Source: Myxocyprinus asiaticus (lineage: Eukaryota; Chordata; Actinopteri; Cypriniformes; Catostomidae). Taken from it: 64,000 nt of DNA. Under the pieces are notes generated by a model. That model was not told the origin of the DNA. It ran no database searches and was given only the letters and a program-made list of their open reading frames with translations. Shown piece after piece: positions 44,504 to 55,680 of the stretch; within the stretch, counting starts at the first letter, position 1; the number at the start of each line of letters is the position of its first letter. The DNA lies in NCBI RefSeq assembly GCF_019703515.2, contig NC_059365.1, positions 41,002,501-41,066,500 on the forward strand, read 5' to 3'. The position numbers and the translations under genes are program-made.

Positions 44504-44841
44504 TGTGGAGGTGAGGGCGTGGAGAGAGAAAGCGGTAAGGACATCCACCTGAGATGAATTGTGACTAATTACCATCTGTATGTTCACAGTGAGAGTCGGG
44601 GGAGATAAAAGACGGCCAGTCCACAGAGAGAGAGGAGAGTGTCACACCAGAGACTGTGTATTTGTGATCAGAGACTTTTTATGATTATTGCTGAAAAGCT
44701 GGACTGCTGAAAAGCAGTTTTTTGTTTGATGTATGCTGGAAAACGATTTCTGTTTTATTTGAATAAAATCTGACTCACTTGGATCATGGAAACCAGCTCC
44801 CTCTTCCTCCTTTATCTGCCTGACAACGAACCTTTGCTACA
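44504..44841 (+). repeat. 3' LTR
   Basis: TGTGGAGGTGAGGGCG … CCTTTGCTACA, preceded by a G-rich run (GCAGTGGGGGTA) as polypurine-type primer. It differs from the 5' LTR by several indels, for example in the CTGAAAAGCAG region. Confidence 0.9.
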
Positions 44842-45160
44842 CCCTTAAATAACTGCACTCGCATTTACGTGACGTTTCAGAATGCCTATAGAAGCCTCAG
44901 TGATGTCAAAAGATGTCCACACAGCAAACTAACAAGGAACTATGCCTTTAACCACAGGTAAAGAGCTGTAGTTCACACCACACAATTGTGTGATGCATTT
45001 TGCGAATGTTTGTTGAACTATGGTTTCAGGAAACACCAAATCGTTGAACTATGTTGGTAGCGATGAAACTTTTCGACCATAGTTGGCAAACGGTGCTTTT
45101 GGGAAACGCACCCCTGGTAGGTGCCGCTAGTGATGCAGAAATTACACACTTCAATTTTAA

Positions 45161-48040
45161 AACCTTAAAATCAATCTTGAAAATTCTAATTTCCTACTCT
45201 TTCCACTGTTAAATGATTCTACAACAATTTCTCCTTCAAACAAGAAGCTCAAATTGAGGTGGATTTCAGCATGTACTGTGAAGACAAAAATAATTCAGGC
45301 ACTTTGAGCTGCTGAGGGTTTTATCTGTCCATGAAGGGGCTTCAATCACAAAGAAGCTTTGTCTGAGCACTGATAAAGCAGCCTTAAGCAGATATACAGT
45401 GAAAAAAAAACCCTCATATAATACGCCATCACTCAAACGCTAGGCGTAAAACGTAGAGTAGCATTCTTCTGTGTTATTGTCTGGGAAAGTACCTATAGGT
45501 GTTTCTGTGCACAAATCATCCTACCACATGTTCTGATATTATTAGACCAGAGGTTTGCATGACAGAGATTGGCCCTGGACAGTCAATTTCATGATGAATC
45601 AGCTAAAACAATGACAAACAATGAAATTCCATTCTTTATCATTCATTTTTCAGCATTTAACATTGCCTTAGTCGTAAAATGAAATCTGTGATGGTATTTA
45701 CAAATAAATTACCTAATAAGGAGGATAAAGTTCTTAGACATGCCTCTTAAAAGATGCTAAAAATATGTGACTTTTCTGTGAGCCTCTATTAAAAATGGTG
45801 TGAAATATTGGCAAAAGAGCAATTACAGTTGTCTCTTACAGTTTAAGCTGCAGCACACATCAAGATCATTCTGAAATTTAAAAAAGCACACATAGTTGTT
45901 TTCTTTGATTAATGTGAAAGTCATGGGAAAAAAATATGTGTGTATGAATCTCTGTGTGTGAATATAATGTGACCCTGAAACATTTTTTGTATGGACCCAG
46001 AATTATCTCAAAAAGAATATATTTACAAAATACAATTCAGAAATGCACAGTACAATTCACAATCACAAAATCCGATTTATAAATCCAAAATCCTCTTTAG
46101 CCAATCACATTGAGCTTTTAATCCACCAATCATAACACGCCTTGCTGAACTTAATTAGACCATTGTTTAGCATGGGAAATCGATTAGCTGTTACCATAGT
46201 TACTCATTAATTCCTGTGAGAAAAAGATGGAGAAATATCCAATAGATAGATAACAAAAAAATATGATGAAAAGCTGATGTGTATTTTTTTTGCACATTAG
46301 ATAAAGCCAAAAAACACACAAAAAACCAAAAAAACAAAACAAACGTAATTAATTTTGTATCGCCTTTCAACCAACAAATATAGAAGCCTAAAGAAGAGCA
46401 AAATTTAATTTAGCAAATTTATTCTTTTTGAGAATACAACTTTTTTGTGATACTCTTTTAGTGGAGTCAATGGCGATGCGATAGTGATGCACACAGACGA
46501 TGACTGCGTCCACAAGTTGAGAAAATCTGTCAGTGACGAAATTAACATCACGCATACTGTGCGTGGAGCGATCCACAACGCAGATGCAAAAGGTATACTT
46601 TGGCCTTTACATGGTGGTTAATGTCTGAGAGAATAAAAAAGTGGCAATTTGTAAAGAAAGAATGAGAGATAAAGAAGCGAGAGAGTGAGAGAAATTTTGG
46701 GTGGCATGCTGACAACATTTGCATAACAAGAAAAAAACAGAAATCATGTACAGTCAAAAAGACTTGATTTCTGATGAACACTGCATTCTAAACATCTCCC
46801 TCCTTCCTGAATCCCGATTCTTGATAGGGACTTTCTGCAGTTAGACACTCAATTAATCATAGCAAAACTCATGAAAAAGATGAACGTCACATTTTAGTGA
46901 TTCATTCCTTGTTGCCGAAAAAATTACGCCCTGCCCCCAAAACACTGATTTCACTATTTAGCAATTGAAAGCAAATTTGTAGGTGTTGCTTTGTTGTGTA
47001 GCCTCACTGCAAATCACTGGCAGTGACTGATGACAAATCTGTGTTTTCTTTAGTCTATTAAAGGCTACAGGTTTTTCCTGCTCATAAGTTAAATAATAGC
47101 AAAGATGTTCAGGACAGGAGTGGTAGAACTGTCAAGAAAAACATTTGGGAATATATTTAATATCAATATGAAATCAGAGGTAACAGAATGATTAATGAGT
47201 TGAATAACAATATAAGCAGAATGCTTGCGAAGGAGTCATCTATGTTTATGGCTCTTTTCTTGGCACGGCAACATACAGTAATTTGTTAGATTGCAACAAT
47301 GAACTTACAATATTGATGGCTTTTCATTATGATGCACATTCCAAAACATTAACACACCTCTCGTTGCGGATTCAGTGAAGCTGGGAGCATGACTCAGGAA
47401 TAGATCTCCTCATAGTTGAGAAATCTGCTGGATAAAGCTGGAAATGTTGAAGGGTTGAAATCAATTTTTGGCCATTCCTTGGCTCAGGGAGTCAGTCTAA
47501 CTATAACAATATAAAAGAGTATCACTTCACAGTGTCAGAGAAGTGTTGCAGATATGTCCTTACTTCAGTTATGGAGTCTGTGGTTTGGGGGCAGATTAAA
47601 TTTATGACTTTGTCTCCTATCCCAGGTTAAGCCGTGTCATTTGTAACCAAGACATAACATGAAACTTGAGGCCTTTTGTTCCAAAGTGCTATTCAGTCCT
47701 TTCTCCTAACCACTGAGTTCACAATTTAATCAAGTCTGGAATATATTCATGCACACTCCATAAACAAAAACACACCATTTCTCAACTGCAGTTTGAGGGC
47801 TATATCACACTTAACAATCTCTCTGTCTCTGCTTTATTCTCTCCTACTGTGAAAAAGGGCCAGTTTCATCCGCTTTTATTGTCAAGGAGACAAAATAATT
47901 AATTTTTTTAAGGTTCGGATGTCCTAGTATGTCAAAATAAGGAAATGTTTGGTGAGAAATAAGCAGAGAGAGTGAATAACTTTTCTGAGAGCTTCAAAGA
48001 GTTCAGTTTTCTGGGGTTTGATGTAAGAGAGTGTATATAT
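45161..48040. other. Interval without genes
   Basis: About 2.9 kb between the gypsy-bearing TIR element and DIRS copy A. Frames under 80 codons, no domain, no clear terminal repeats. Moderately AT-rich. Confidence 0.5.
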
Positions 48041-48347
48041 AACGTCATGGTTACTTGTGTAACCTCCGTTCCCTGATGGAGGGAACGAGACGTTGTGTCG
48101 ATGTAGTGACAACAGGGGTCACTCTTGGGAGCCCGAGACACCTCTGGTCTTTGATAAAAGGCCAATGAAAATTGGCGACATACGGGTATAAAAGGAGCTG
48201 GTATGCAACCACTCATTCAGGTTTTATACTGAGGAGCCGATATAAGGTCCGGCCATTTCAGCGGGTACATCAGCGTTGTGGCAGGAGGGACACAATGTCT
48301 CATTCCCTCCATCAGGGAACGGAGGTTACACAAGTAACCATGATGTT
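48041..48347. repeat. Palindromic left end of DIRS copy A
   Basis: 48041-48096 and 48291-48347 are inverted copies with about three mismatches (AACGTCATGGTTACTTGTGT and its inverse). Each arm also holds a short hairpin GTTCCCTGATGGAGGGAAC. The DIRS inverted terminal repeat lies in the loop. Such complementary terminal segments are thought to guide circular cDNA formation in DIRS elements. Confidence 0.85.
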
Positions 48348-49153
48348 CCCTATCTGTCACTCACTCGACGTTGTGTCGATGTAATGACACTAGGGGTCCC
48401 TATACGAAATGCCACTATTGGCTGAACTCTGTTACATGAACTAGTGGTGTGTGGTGGGCAGACTACTGTGTGCCTCATAGCCAGCACACCAGGTCGACAC
48501 GTAACCTCCCCCAACATAGTTATGAGTGTCGAACGGCCCTTTGTGGACAAGTCGACTACCCAAAAGATAGAGACAGGCTAACCCAGTCGTGGCCTCTTTT
48601 CCCCTACTTTTTTCCACTCCCTAAAAAAGAAGGGGGATTATCCGACTGGGCCGCCAGGTCTAGTCGGGAGGTGTCCCTCCCAAGGGGAAGACACCACAGA
48701 GACCACACCTCGCCCAAAGAAAGGGGGGATATTTAAGTGGAAAAATACGTCACGTGGTCTTTCCGACCATGTGGAGAGTCTTCAAGGTAGATCCTACCCA
48801 ACGGGAGAGGAGTTACTACAAACATGGAGACTGGGGCAGAGGGGCTCTGCCCTAGGAAGACGCAGTTTGCCAACAGGGAAACAAACTAGTGGAAGATATA
48901 TATCGCATTGGGGTTAGCCTTACAGGGAACCGCCACATGCGGAGCACCTACCCCAGAACAGGACTCTTAGTCAGCACGTGTACTGGGCCGGCAGCGAGTC
49001 TCTCCGAAAACTCAGCTGCCACAGGGCTCGGAGGAAGTCAACCAGGGAACAAAGTTTGTGAACACTACTGGGAATTAATGGCGCACGTCTTCAGCTCAAA
49101 AGGAGGTGGAAGGCGCTATGTGCAAGCGATACACCCGGCCGGCTATCCCGGGC

Positions 49154-50118
49154 TTATCCGCTTGTATTGCGTGCCACTACCTGGGACAAAACTGATTCCA
49201 CCCAGAGGTTGTAGAACCTTGCAAAGGTGTTGGGTGTTGCCCAGACAGCTGCTCTGCAAATGTCTGTTGGAGAGGCACCCCTGGCCAGGACCCAGGAGGC
49301 CGCTACACCCCTGGTAGAATGGGCTTGTAGCCCTACCAGGGGCGGCATGTCCTGGGCGTGATATGCCATAGTTATGGCGTCAATGAGCCAGTGGGCGACA
49401 CTCTGTTTGGAGACAGTGCTTCCTTTCCGCTGTGCACCAGAGCAGACAAAGAGCTGCTCAGAGATCCTAAAGCTCTGTGTGCGATCCCAATAGATGCGTA
49501 AAGCGTGCACCGGACACAGCAACGACAGGGCTGGGTCTGCCTCCTCCTGGGGCAGCGCTTGCAGGTTCACCACCTGGTCCCTAAAAGGGGTCGTGGGAAC
49601 CTTGGGCACATAGCCCAGTCGGGGTCTCAGGATCACGTGAGAGTAGCCCAGACCAAACTCCAGGTACGTTTCGCTGACAGAGAACGCTTGAAGGTCTCCT
49701 ACCCTCTTGATGGAAGTGAATGCAGTCAGGAGGGCAGTCTTCAAGGAGAGTGCCTTAAGCTCGGCTGACTGCAAAGACCCTGAAGAACTACAGAGAGGTT
49801 CGATGAGGGAACGAGGCACGGTCTGGGGGGATTCAGCCTCCTGACGCCTCTTAGGAACCTGATGATCAGGTCGTGCTTCCCTAAGGACTTACCGTCGACT
49901 GCATCGTGGTGTGCTGCTATGGCTGCAATGTACACCTTAAAGGTGGAAGGGGACAGTCTCCCTTCCAACCTCTCCTGCAGGAAGGAAAGCACTGATCTGA
50001 CTGCAAACCTCTGGGGGTCTTCCCGTCGGGAAGAACACCATTTAGCAAACAGATGCCACTTAAAGGCATACAGACCCCTCGTAGAGAGGGCTCTAGCTTG
50101 AGTGATCATGTCTACCAC
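49154..50118 (-). pseudogene. DIRS tyrosine recombinase, copy A
   Basis: Two overlapping frames. The first (50118-49741) is the N-terminal SAM-like part: ARALSTRGLYAFKWHLFAKW and SVLSFLQERLEGRLSPSTFK. The second (49819-49154) is the catalytic domain: TSIKRVGDLQAFSV with the first Arg, LQAHSTRGVAASWVLARG with the H-x-x-R motif, and NTFARFYNLWVE with the Tyr nucleophile. The residues typical of a tyrosine recombinase are thus all present, but a frameshift near 49800 divides the protein. Joins the element's double-stranded circular cDNA to the genome in the active family. Confidence 0.85.
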
Positions 50119-50364
50119 TGCTTAGGTCTTCTGCATCCTGTCCAGGGGCCAGACATGGAGATTCCAGAGGTCTGGTCGTGGGTGCCAGATGGTGCCCCAA
50201 CCCTGAGAAAGAAGATCCTTCCTCAGGGGAATTCGCCGGTGGGGGGGGGGCTATCGCAAGGATCGTGAGGTCCAAGAACCACACCTGGGTGGGCCAGTAG
50301 GGTGCTACCAGGACGACCTGCTCCTCGTCCTCCCTGACATTGCACAGGGTCTGTGCAAGTAGGC

Positions 50365-51138
50365 TTACTGGGGGAAAACGCATATTTGCGCATGCCAGGG
50401 GGCCAGCTGTGTGCCAGCGCGTTTATGCCGAGGGGGGCCTCGGTCAGGGCGTACCAGAGGGGGCAGTGGGGAGGATTCTTGGGAGGTGAACAGGTGCACC
50501 TGTGCCTGTCCTAATCGACTCCAAATCAGCTGGACCACCTGAGGGTGGAGTCTCCACTCTCCCCTGAAGGTAACCTGTCGTGACAGCGCTTCCACTGTAG
50601 TGTTGAGGTTGCCCGGGATGTGAATGGCTCGCTGAGACTTGAAGTGCTGCTGACTCCAGAGGAGGAGACGGTGGGCGAGTTGTGACATACAACGAGAGCG
50701 CAGACTGCCTTGGCGGTTGACATATGCTACCGTTGCCGTGTTGTCTGTCTGAACTAACACGTGCTTGCCCTGGATCAACAGCCGAAACCTCCTCAGGGTG
50801 AGCATAATTTCCAACAACTCGAGGCAGTTGATGTGCCAATGCAGTCGCGGGCCCGTCCTCAAGCCGGCGGCTGCTTTCCCATTGCAAACAGTGCCCCAGC
50901 CCATTTTGGAGGTGTCCGTCGTGACCACGATGCGCCTGGAGACCAGTTCTAGGGGAACACCTGCCCGTAGAAATGAGAGGTCGGTCCAAGGGCTGAAAAG
51001 ATGGTGACAGACCAGCGTGATGACCACGCGATGTGTCCTGCGGCGCCATGTCCATCTCGGGACACAAGTCTGAAGCCAGTGCTGAAGCGGTCTCATATGC
51101 ATCAACCCGAGCGGGGTGGCCACCGCTGAGGATGCCAT
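50365..51138 (-). pseudogene. DIRS RNase H domain, copy A
   Basis: A 257-codon frame. VTTDTSKMGWGTVCNGK gives the first Asp, NCLELLEIMLTLRRF the Glu region and LVQTDNTATVAYVNRQG the next Asp, as in DIRS RNase H. It is followed by AHRLLLWSQQHFKSQRAIHI and PGNLNTTVEALSRQ. The upstream part (MASSAVATPLGLMHMRPLQH) links to RT. This is one of the longer uninterrupted TE frames in the window. The tail from about codon 200 lies between RNase H and recombinase. Confidence 0.85.
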
Positions 51139-51198
51139 ATGCCCCAGGAGCCTCTGAAAAAGTTTCAGTGGAAACGCTGTTTTCTGTTTGAACGCCTT

Positions 51199-51640
51199 CT
51201 AACAAACCAACACCGACTGGGCGTGCTCGTTCATGAGGTGCGCTGTCAAAGAGACCGAGTCCAACTCCAAACCGAGAAAAGAGATGCTCTGAACTGGGAG
51301 GAGCTTGCTATTTTCCCGGTTGACCCGAAGCCCTAGTCGGCTGAGGTGTGAGAGCACCAAGTCCCTGTGTGCGCACAACATGTCCCGAGAGTGAGCTAAG
51401 ATTAGCCAGTCATCGAGATGAGAATGCAAATGCCCACCTCCCTTAGCGGGGCAAGGGCTGCCTCTGCGACCTTCGTGAAGATGCGAGGAGACAGGGACAG
51501 GCTGAAAGGGAGGACCTTGCACTGATATGCCTGACCCTCGAATGCAAACTGCAGGAAGGGTCTGTGTCGAGTAAGGATCAAGACGTGGAAGTACACATCC
51601 TTCAGGTCTACCGCCGCGAACCAATCTTGATGCCAGACTA
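51199..51640 (-). pseudogene. DIRS reverse transcriptase palm/thumb, copy A
   Basis: A frame near 51596 gives VYFHVLILTRHRPFLQFAFE and VLPFSLSLSPRIFTKVAEAA. The frame 51723-51199 then shows LDDWLILAHSRDMLCAHRDL and LRVNRENSKLLPVQSISFLG. The catalytic-type YLDD box appears as HLDD. The fingers region with the PKKGGGLRPILDLR-type motif (kept in copy C) is absent: sequence at about 51640 switches directly into gag. Confidence 0.8.
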
Positions 51641-52637
51641 CCCTCGTGCAGTTCCTTTAGCGCCTTGGCGGACTTGCAGGAGAGCCATGGCATGCAGGGC
51701 GGAGGTGGCTTGTCCAGCGGCACCGTAGGCCTTGGCCGTCAGAGACAACGTAAACCTACAGGCCTTGGACGGGGACTTTGGGTACCCGCGCCAGGTGGCG
51801 GCGCTCTGCGGGCATAGGTGCACCGCGAGCGTCTTTATCCATCGGGGGATTGCCGAATAGCACTTGGCCGCCCCAACATTGAGGGTAGTGAGGGCGGGGA
51901 AGCTGAAAAGATCGGGACCAGGCAATAAAAAGTGCCTCCGACGACCTTGTCAGCTCTTCATGCACTTCCGGGAAGAAAGGAACGGGGGTGGGGCGTGACT
52001 TTGAGCGGCGCCGCGAGCCCAGGAACCAATCATAAAGCCGTGAGGGTTCAAGGAAGAGCAGAGCGTTCCACTCTAGCCGACGCTCACGGCTGCCCGGGAA
52101 AGCATGTCGTCATCTCCACGTCAGCCTGTGACTGGGCAATCGTCCCCGAAGGGAGGAACCCAGCTGAGGCTTCCACATCTGACTGGACGAGCCCACTCTC
52201 CGATGCTGCGCTTGAGAGCTCATCACTTTCGTGGGCTCTGAATAAGAGGTCGAACTCGCCGTGAGACGAGCCGGCAGACTCATCTGGAAGCCCGATCGGG
52301 GCAGACGAGCGTGCTGGGGAATGGGAGGTCCGCGGGGGGATACCCAGCGGAGGCGGTCCCATTGGGGTCCCCAAATTGCCCCCAGTGCTAGCCGCACTGT
52401 CCTCATTCCCGTGGGTAAAAGGACCGAGGCGGGGAGCCTCTGGGGTGGCTTGCTTTCGTACAAAGGCGAGCTGCGACCGCATCGTTGCCATGGACATGTC
52501 CTCGCAATGAGAACATGACCATCCACGAATGCTGTCTCCGTGTGAGCAGTGCCCAGACACGAAAGACAGCGATCGTGACCATCAGAAGGCGAAAGATAAC
52601 GAGCGCAACCAGGAATAACACACAATTGGAAAGGCAT
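51641..52637 (-). pseudogene. DIRS gag-like region, copy A
   Basis: It starts MPFQLCVIPGCARYLSPSDG HDRCLSC at 52637, a Cys/His-rich opening. After a frameshift it reads CSHCEDMSMATMRSQLAFVR, then a Ser/Glu-rich stretch (HESDELSSAASESGLV), and after more breaks HEELTRSSEALFIAWSRSFQ and AAGQATSALHAMALLQVRQG. It stops matching copy B after LKELHEGS (about 51645), where the deletion begins. Confidence 0.75.
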
Positions 52638-52869
52638 CTTTAAAAAGACGCGTCTTTAAAAAGACGTTCCGTGTGTGCCGCTCTTTTAGAGAAATATACT
52701 CTTTTAGAGAAATATACTCTTATTTCTGCCGAAGTGCCCAGGGGCATTCTCTGCATTGCACCAGTGCAGAGGGGGGAGAAGCCGCTGAAATGCGGCGTCA
52801 GATCCAGCAGAGGTGAATGAACAGTCGAGGTAATTCAGCTCAGTGAGCATGACCGTTCAGCTCCGAAGA

Positions 52870-53056
52870 GAAAATCTGAATGAGTGGTTGCATACCAGCT
52901 CCTTTTATACCCGTATGTCTGGGGGAGTGGCATGCAAATACCACTCGTCAATTTTCATTGGCCTTTTATCAAAGACCAGAGGTGTCTTAGGCTCCCAAGA
53001 GTGACCCCTAGTGTCACTACATTGACACAATGTCGAGTGAGTGACAGATAGGGAAC
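52870..53056 (+). repeat. DIRS copy A inverted terminal repeat, right
   Basis: Inverse of 48100-48230, including CCAGCTCCTTTTATACCCGT. It contains an extra GGGGGAGTGGCATGCAAATA block that the left end of this copy lacks but copy B has at both ends. Confidence 0.85.
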
Positions 53057-53293
53057 CCAAGATCAAACAATTGAATGGCCCCGGTTCAAACCAAGCATTC
53101 CTTTTGATCACTTCTGCAAATTTTTTTTACTTCGATTCCATAGAAAACTGTACTGACCAGTTCTAGAGATAATCTGGTAGATCAGATTAGAGTAATCTAT
53201 CAAATCCATCATGGCCGGGACCTTTTGCTGCATTGAGGAATGTACACTTTCCAACTGTGAGACTATTTTTATAATAATACAAAATCATGAATT

Positions 53294-54180
53294 AATTTAC
53301 ATTTACATTTATTCATTTAGCAGATGCTTTTATCCAAAATGAGGAAAGATACAACATAAGCAATTCATCTTAAGGAGACAGTAACATGAGAAGTGCTGCA
53401 TTACAAAGTTTCACTTGCATTAGAAGTACTAGCCATGACAGAGATGCAACAAGATTTATTTTTATTTTTTTGAGTGTATGGTCAAGCGCTCACAAAAAAA
53501 GTTGTGTCTTTCCCAATGTGCTACAAGTCCTCATGGTGGCATAGTGACTTGACTCAGTCCAGGTGGTGGAGTACGAATCTCAGTTCCCTCTGCGTCTGAG
53601 ACCGCCAACCCACGCATCTTATCACGTGGCTTGTTGAGCATGTTACCACAGAGAAAAGCACATGTGGGGGCTTAACGCCATCCACCGCGGCATCCACGCA
53701 CAACTCACCACGCGCTCCACCAAGAGCGAACCACATTATAGCGATCATGAGGAGGTTACCCCATGTGACTCTACCCTCCATAGCAACCGGGCCATTTGGT
53801 TGCTTAGGAGACCCGACTGGAGTTACTCAGCACGCCCTGGGATTCAACTAGATGAACTCCAGGGGTGGTAGCCAGCGTTTTTACCACTGAGCTACCCAGG
53901 CCCCCAAAAAGTTGTGTCTTTTAAAAGAGGGAGTTTGCTTCACGGATGGAGTTGGGAAGGTCGTTCCACTATCGAAGTACAGTAAAGCCAAAAGTCCTGG
54001 AAAGTGATTTGTTGCCTCTTTGTGTTGGTACAACAAGGCACTTCACATTTGCAGCCTTCTGGAGGGAATGTAGCTCTGCATGAATAATTTAAAGTATGCT
54101 GGAGCAGACCAGTGACATTTCTGTATGCCAGCATCAGAGCCTTGAACTTGATACGTGCAGCAGCTGGCAGTCAGTGTAGA
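53294..54180 (-). mobile_element. L2 LINE 3' end interrupted by a SINE
   Basis: The left edge TTTACATTTACATTTATTCA with AGCAGATGCTTTTATCC is the minus-strand L2 3' tail also seen at 20450-20515. The coding remnant lies at 54134-53940 (MLAYRNVTGLLQHTLNYSC) and continues weakly from 54180. It is more diverged than the copy at 19969. A SINE is inserted at 53512-53905. Confidence 0.8.
53512..53905 (-). mobile_element. tRNA-derived SINE inside the L2 fragment
   Basis: Minus strand: GGGGGCCTGGGTAGCTCAGT head, with body blocks GGTCTCCTAAGCAACCAAAT and GGGGTAACCTCCTCATGA. The 16-bp AAAAAGTTGTGTCTTT occurs on both sides (53496-53511 and 53906-53921), a perfect target duplication. Same family as 23451, 58225 and 60719. 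Confidence 0.92.
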
Positions 54181-54489
54181 GAGACAAGCAATTCTATTTA
54201 CAGAACATCTTAAAAAATCCAAGATTTTATCTCAATCGGTAACAACGCTGATATTGCCTTGATATTGTTTGACAGACATAGTTATAGAGCGCAACACAGA
54301 GTGCTTATAGAGCATTATAGAGTATCCCATTAATTGTTTTCCATTGGTTTTAAATAACTTTCTTATAAGAGAGTCATGAAGCATGAACCAAACCAACCAG
54401 CTCTGAGGTTCATTACAACATTACAAGCTTTCAATTTATTTGAAAATTACAAAAAGACAAAGGTACAAGACTTACCATCTTTCAGAGCC

Positions 54490-55680
54490 AGAATGAGCTT
54501 TATTGTCAAGTGTCACATACACAAGGATTTATTTTTTTATTTTTTATTTTTTTTGGTGATAAGAGAAACAAGTGCACACAGAACATTACAGTGAGACACA
54601 GAATATAAAACAAGGTAAGAGTATAAAAGACATACAAATAATAGGACATATAACATAGAATGGCATATGTACATGTGCAAGTGGTAATGTATGTTCAATG
54701 TAGGTGTATGTACAGTTATTGAATTAAATATGTGAATTTACATATGTACATGAGATATTTATTTATATTATTGCACTATGGGGGAGTCCTAAAGGCAGTT
54801 TAATTGTTCATGTGGAAAATGGCCTGAAGGTAAAAACTGTTCTTGTGCCTGGATGTCCTGGCGCTCAGTGCTCTGTAGCGCCGGCCAGAGGGCAACAGTT
54901 CAAAGAGGAGTGGGCAGGGTGTGTGGGGTCCAGAGTGATTCTACCTGCATGTTTCATCACTCTGGAGATGTACAGGTCTTGGAGGGTAGGCAGAGGGGTA
55001 CCAATAATCCTCTCAGCAGTCCTGACTGTCCATTGTAGTTTCCTTCTGTCTGATTTGGTGGCTGAACCAAACCAGACAGTTATAGATGTATACAGGACAG
55101 ACTCAATGACGGCCAAGTAGAACAGTGTCAGTAGCTCCTCTGGCAGGTTGAACTTCCTCAGCTGGTGAAGGAATTACAACCTCTGCTGAGCCTTCTTCAC
55201 AATGGAGTCTATGTGGGTGTCCCACTTCAGGTCCTGAGAGATGGTAGAGCCCAGGAACCTGAATGGCTCCACTGCTGCCACAGTGCTGTTCAGGATGGTG
55301 AGGGGTAGAGAGAATGCATCCCTGAGGAGCACCAGTGATAATAGTGAGGATCCCGGATGTGAGTTTCCCCAGTCTCACTAGCTGCTGCCTATCTGTCAGA
55401 AAGCTGGTGATCCATCAACAGATTGGGGTGGGCATGGAGAGCTGGGTCAGTTTGGTTGAGAGAAGATCAGGCATGATGGTATTGAAGGCTGAACTGAAGT
55501 CCACAAGTAGGATCTTTGCTAAGTCCCAGGTCTGTCGAGGTGTTGCAGGATATAATGCAGTCCCATGTTGACAGCATCATCCACAGACCTGTTTGCTCAG
55601 AAAGCAAACTGAAGGGGGTTTCACACATGGATTTCATGAGGGAATGAACAACAGTCCCACGAAGCATTGTTCATGTCTGT
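54490..55680 (-). mobile_element. Non-LTR LINE, CR1/Rex-type, minus strand
   Basis: Same clade as the LINE at 12528-14020. Minus-strand words: ANRSVDDAVNMGLHYILQHL near 55610, LVRLGKLTSGILTIITGAPQGC near 55370, and DRRKLQWTVRTAERIIGTPL with SRVMKHAGRITLDPTHPAHS at 55116-54865. After ITGAPQGCILS the sequence jumps toward the C-terminal part, so the FADD catalytic box is deleted. The 3' UTR runs left to about 54490. Confidence 0.8.
54865..55378 (-). pseudogene. LINE reverse transcriptase remnant
   Basis: Frames 55378-55103 and 55116-54865 are out of phase. The first holds the RT motif GAPQGCILS and then loses the catalytic block; the second is the C-terminal thumb-like region ending PLAGATEH. 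Upstream codons to 55670 contain stops. Not functional. Confidence 0.75.

Larger units (their letters stand above)
41254..44841 (+). mobile_element. Gmr1-like Ty3/gypsy retrotransposon with both LTRs
   Basis: LTRs at 41254-41598 and 44504-44841 both begin TGTGGAGGTGAGGGCG and end in TTACA/CTACA. The flanking 5-mers are both CCCTT (41249-41253 and 44842-44846), a perfect target duplication. Coding order is gag, zinc knuckle, protease, integrase, reverse transcriptase, RNase H. Integrase before RT is the Gmr1-type order, unlike ordinary gypsy elements. LTRs differ by substitutions and indels, so the insertion is not recent. Internal deletions and stops have disabled it. It lies in the 40621-45160 TIR element. 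Confidence 0.92.
40621..45160. mobile_element. TTAA-flanked TIR element (piggyBac/Kolobok-like) hosting a gypsy
   Basis: The left end is TTAAAGGTGAAGTGTGTAAT (40621). The right end, read on the minus strand, is TTAAAATTGAAGTGTGTAAT, its TTAA at 45157-45160. The inverted match continues inward: GCACTAGCACC on the left against GGTGCCGCTAGTG on the right. TTAA at both edges suits piggyBac or Kolobok target choice. Removing the gypsy insertion (41249-44846) leaves under 1 kb with no transposase, so it is a MITE. A related single end lies at 24770. Confidence 0.75.
48041..53056 (-). mobile_element. DIRS-type retrotransposon, copy A (most complete)
   Basis: Minus-orientated, about 5 kb. The ends are inverted repeats: GTCACTCTTGGGAGCCCGAG, AAAAGGCCAATGAAAATTGG and TATAAAAGGAGCTGGTATGC on the left (48115-48215) recur inverted on the right (52895-53010). 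Order on the minus strand: gag (52637 to about 51645), RT (about 51640-51200), RNase H (51138-50500), tyrosine recombinase (50118-49154). Inverted ends plus a tyrosine recombinase in place of a DDE integrase define DIRS elements. A deletion near 51640 has removed the gag C-terminus and RT fingers, and frames are broken. The upstream and downstream flanks show no target duplication, as expected for this group. Confidence 0.9.
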
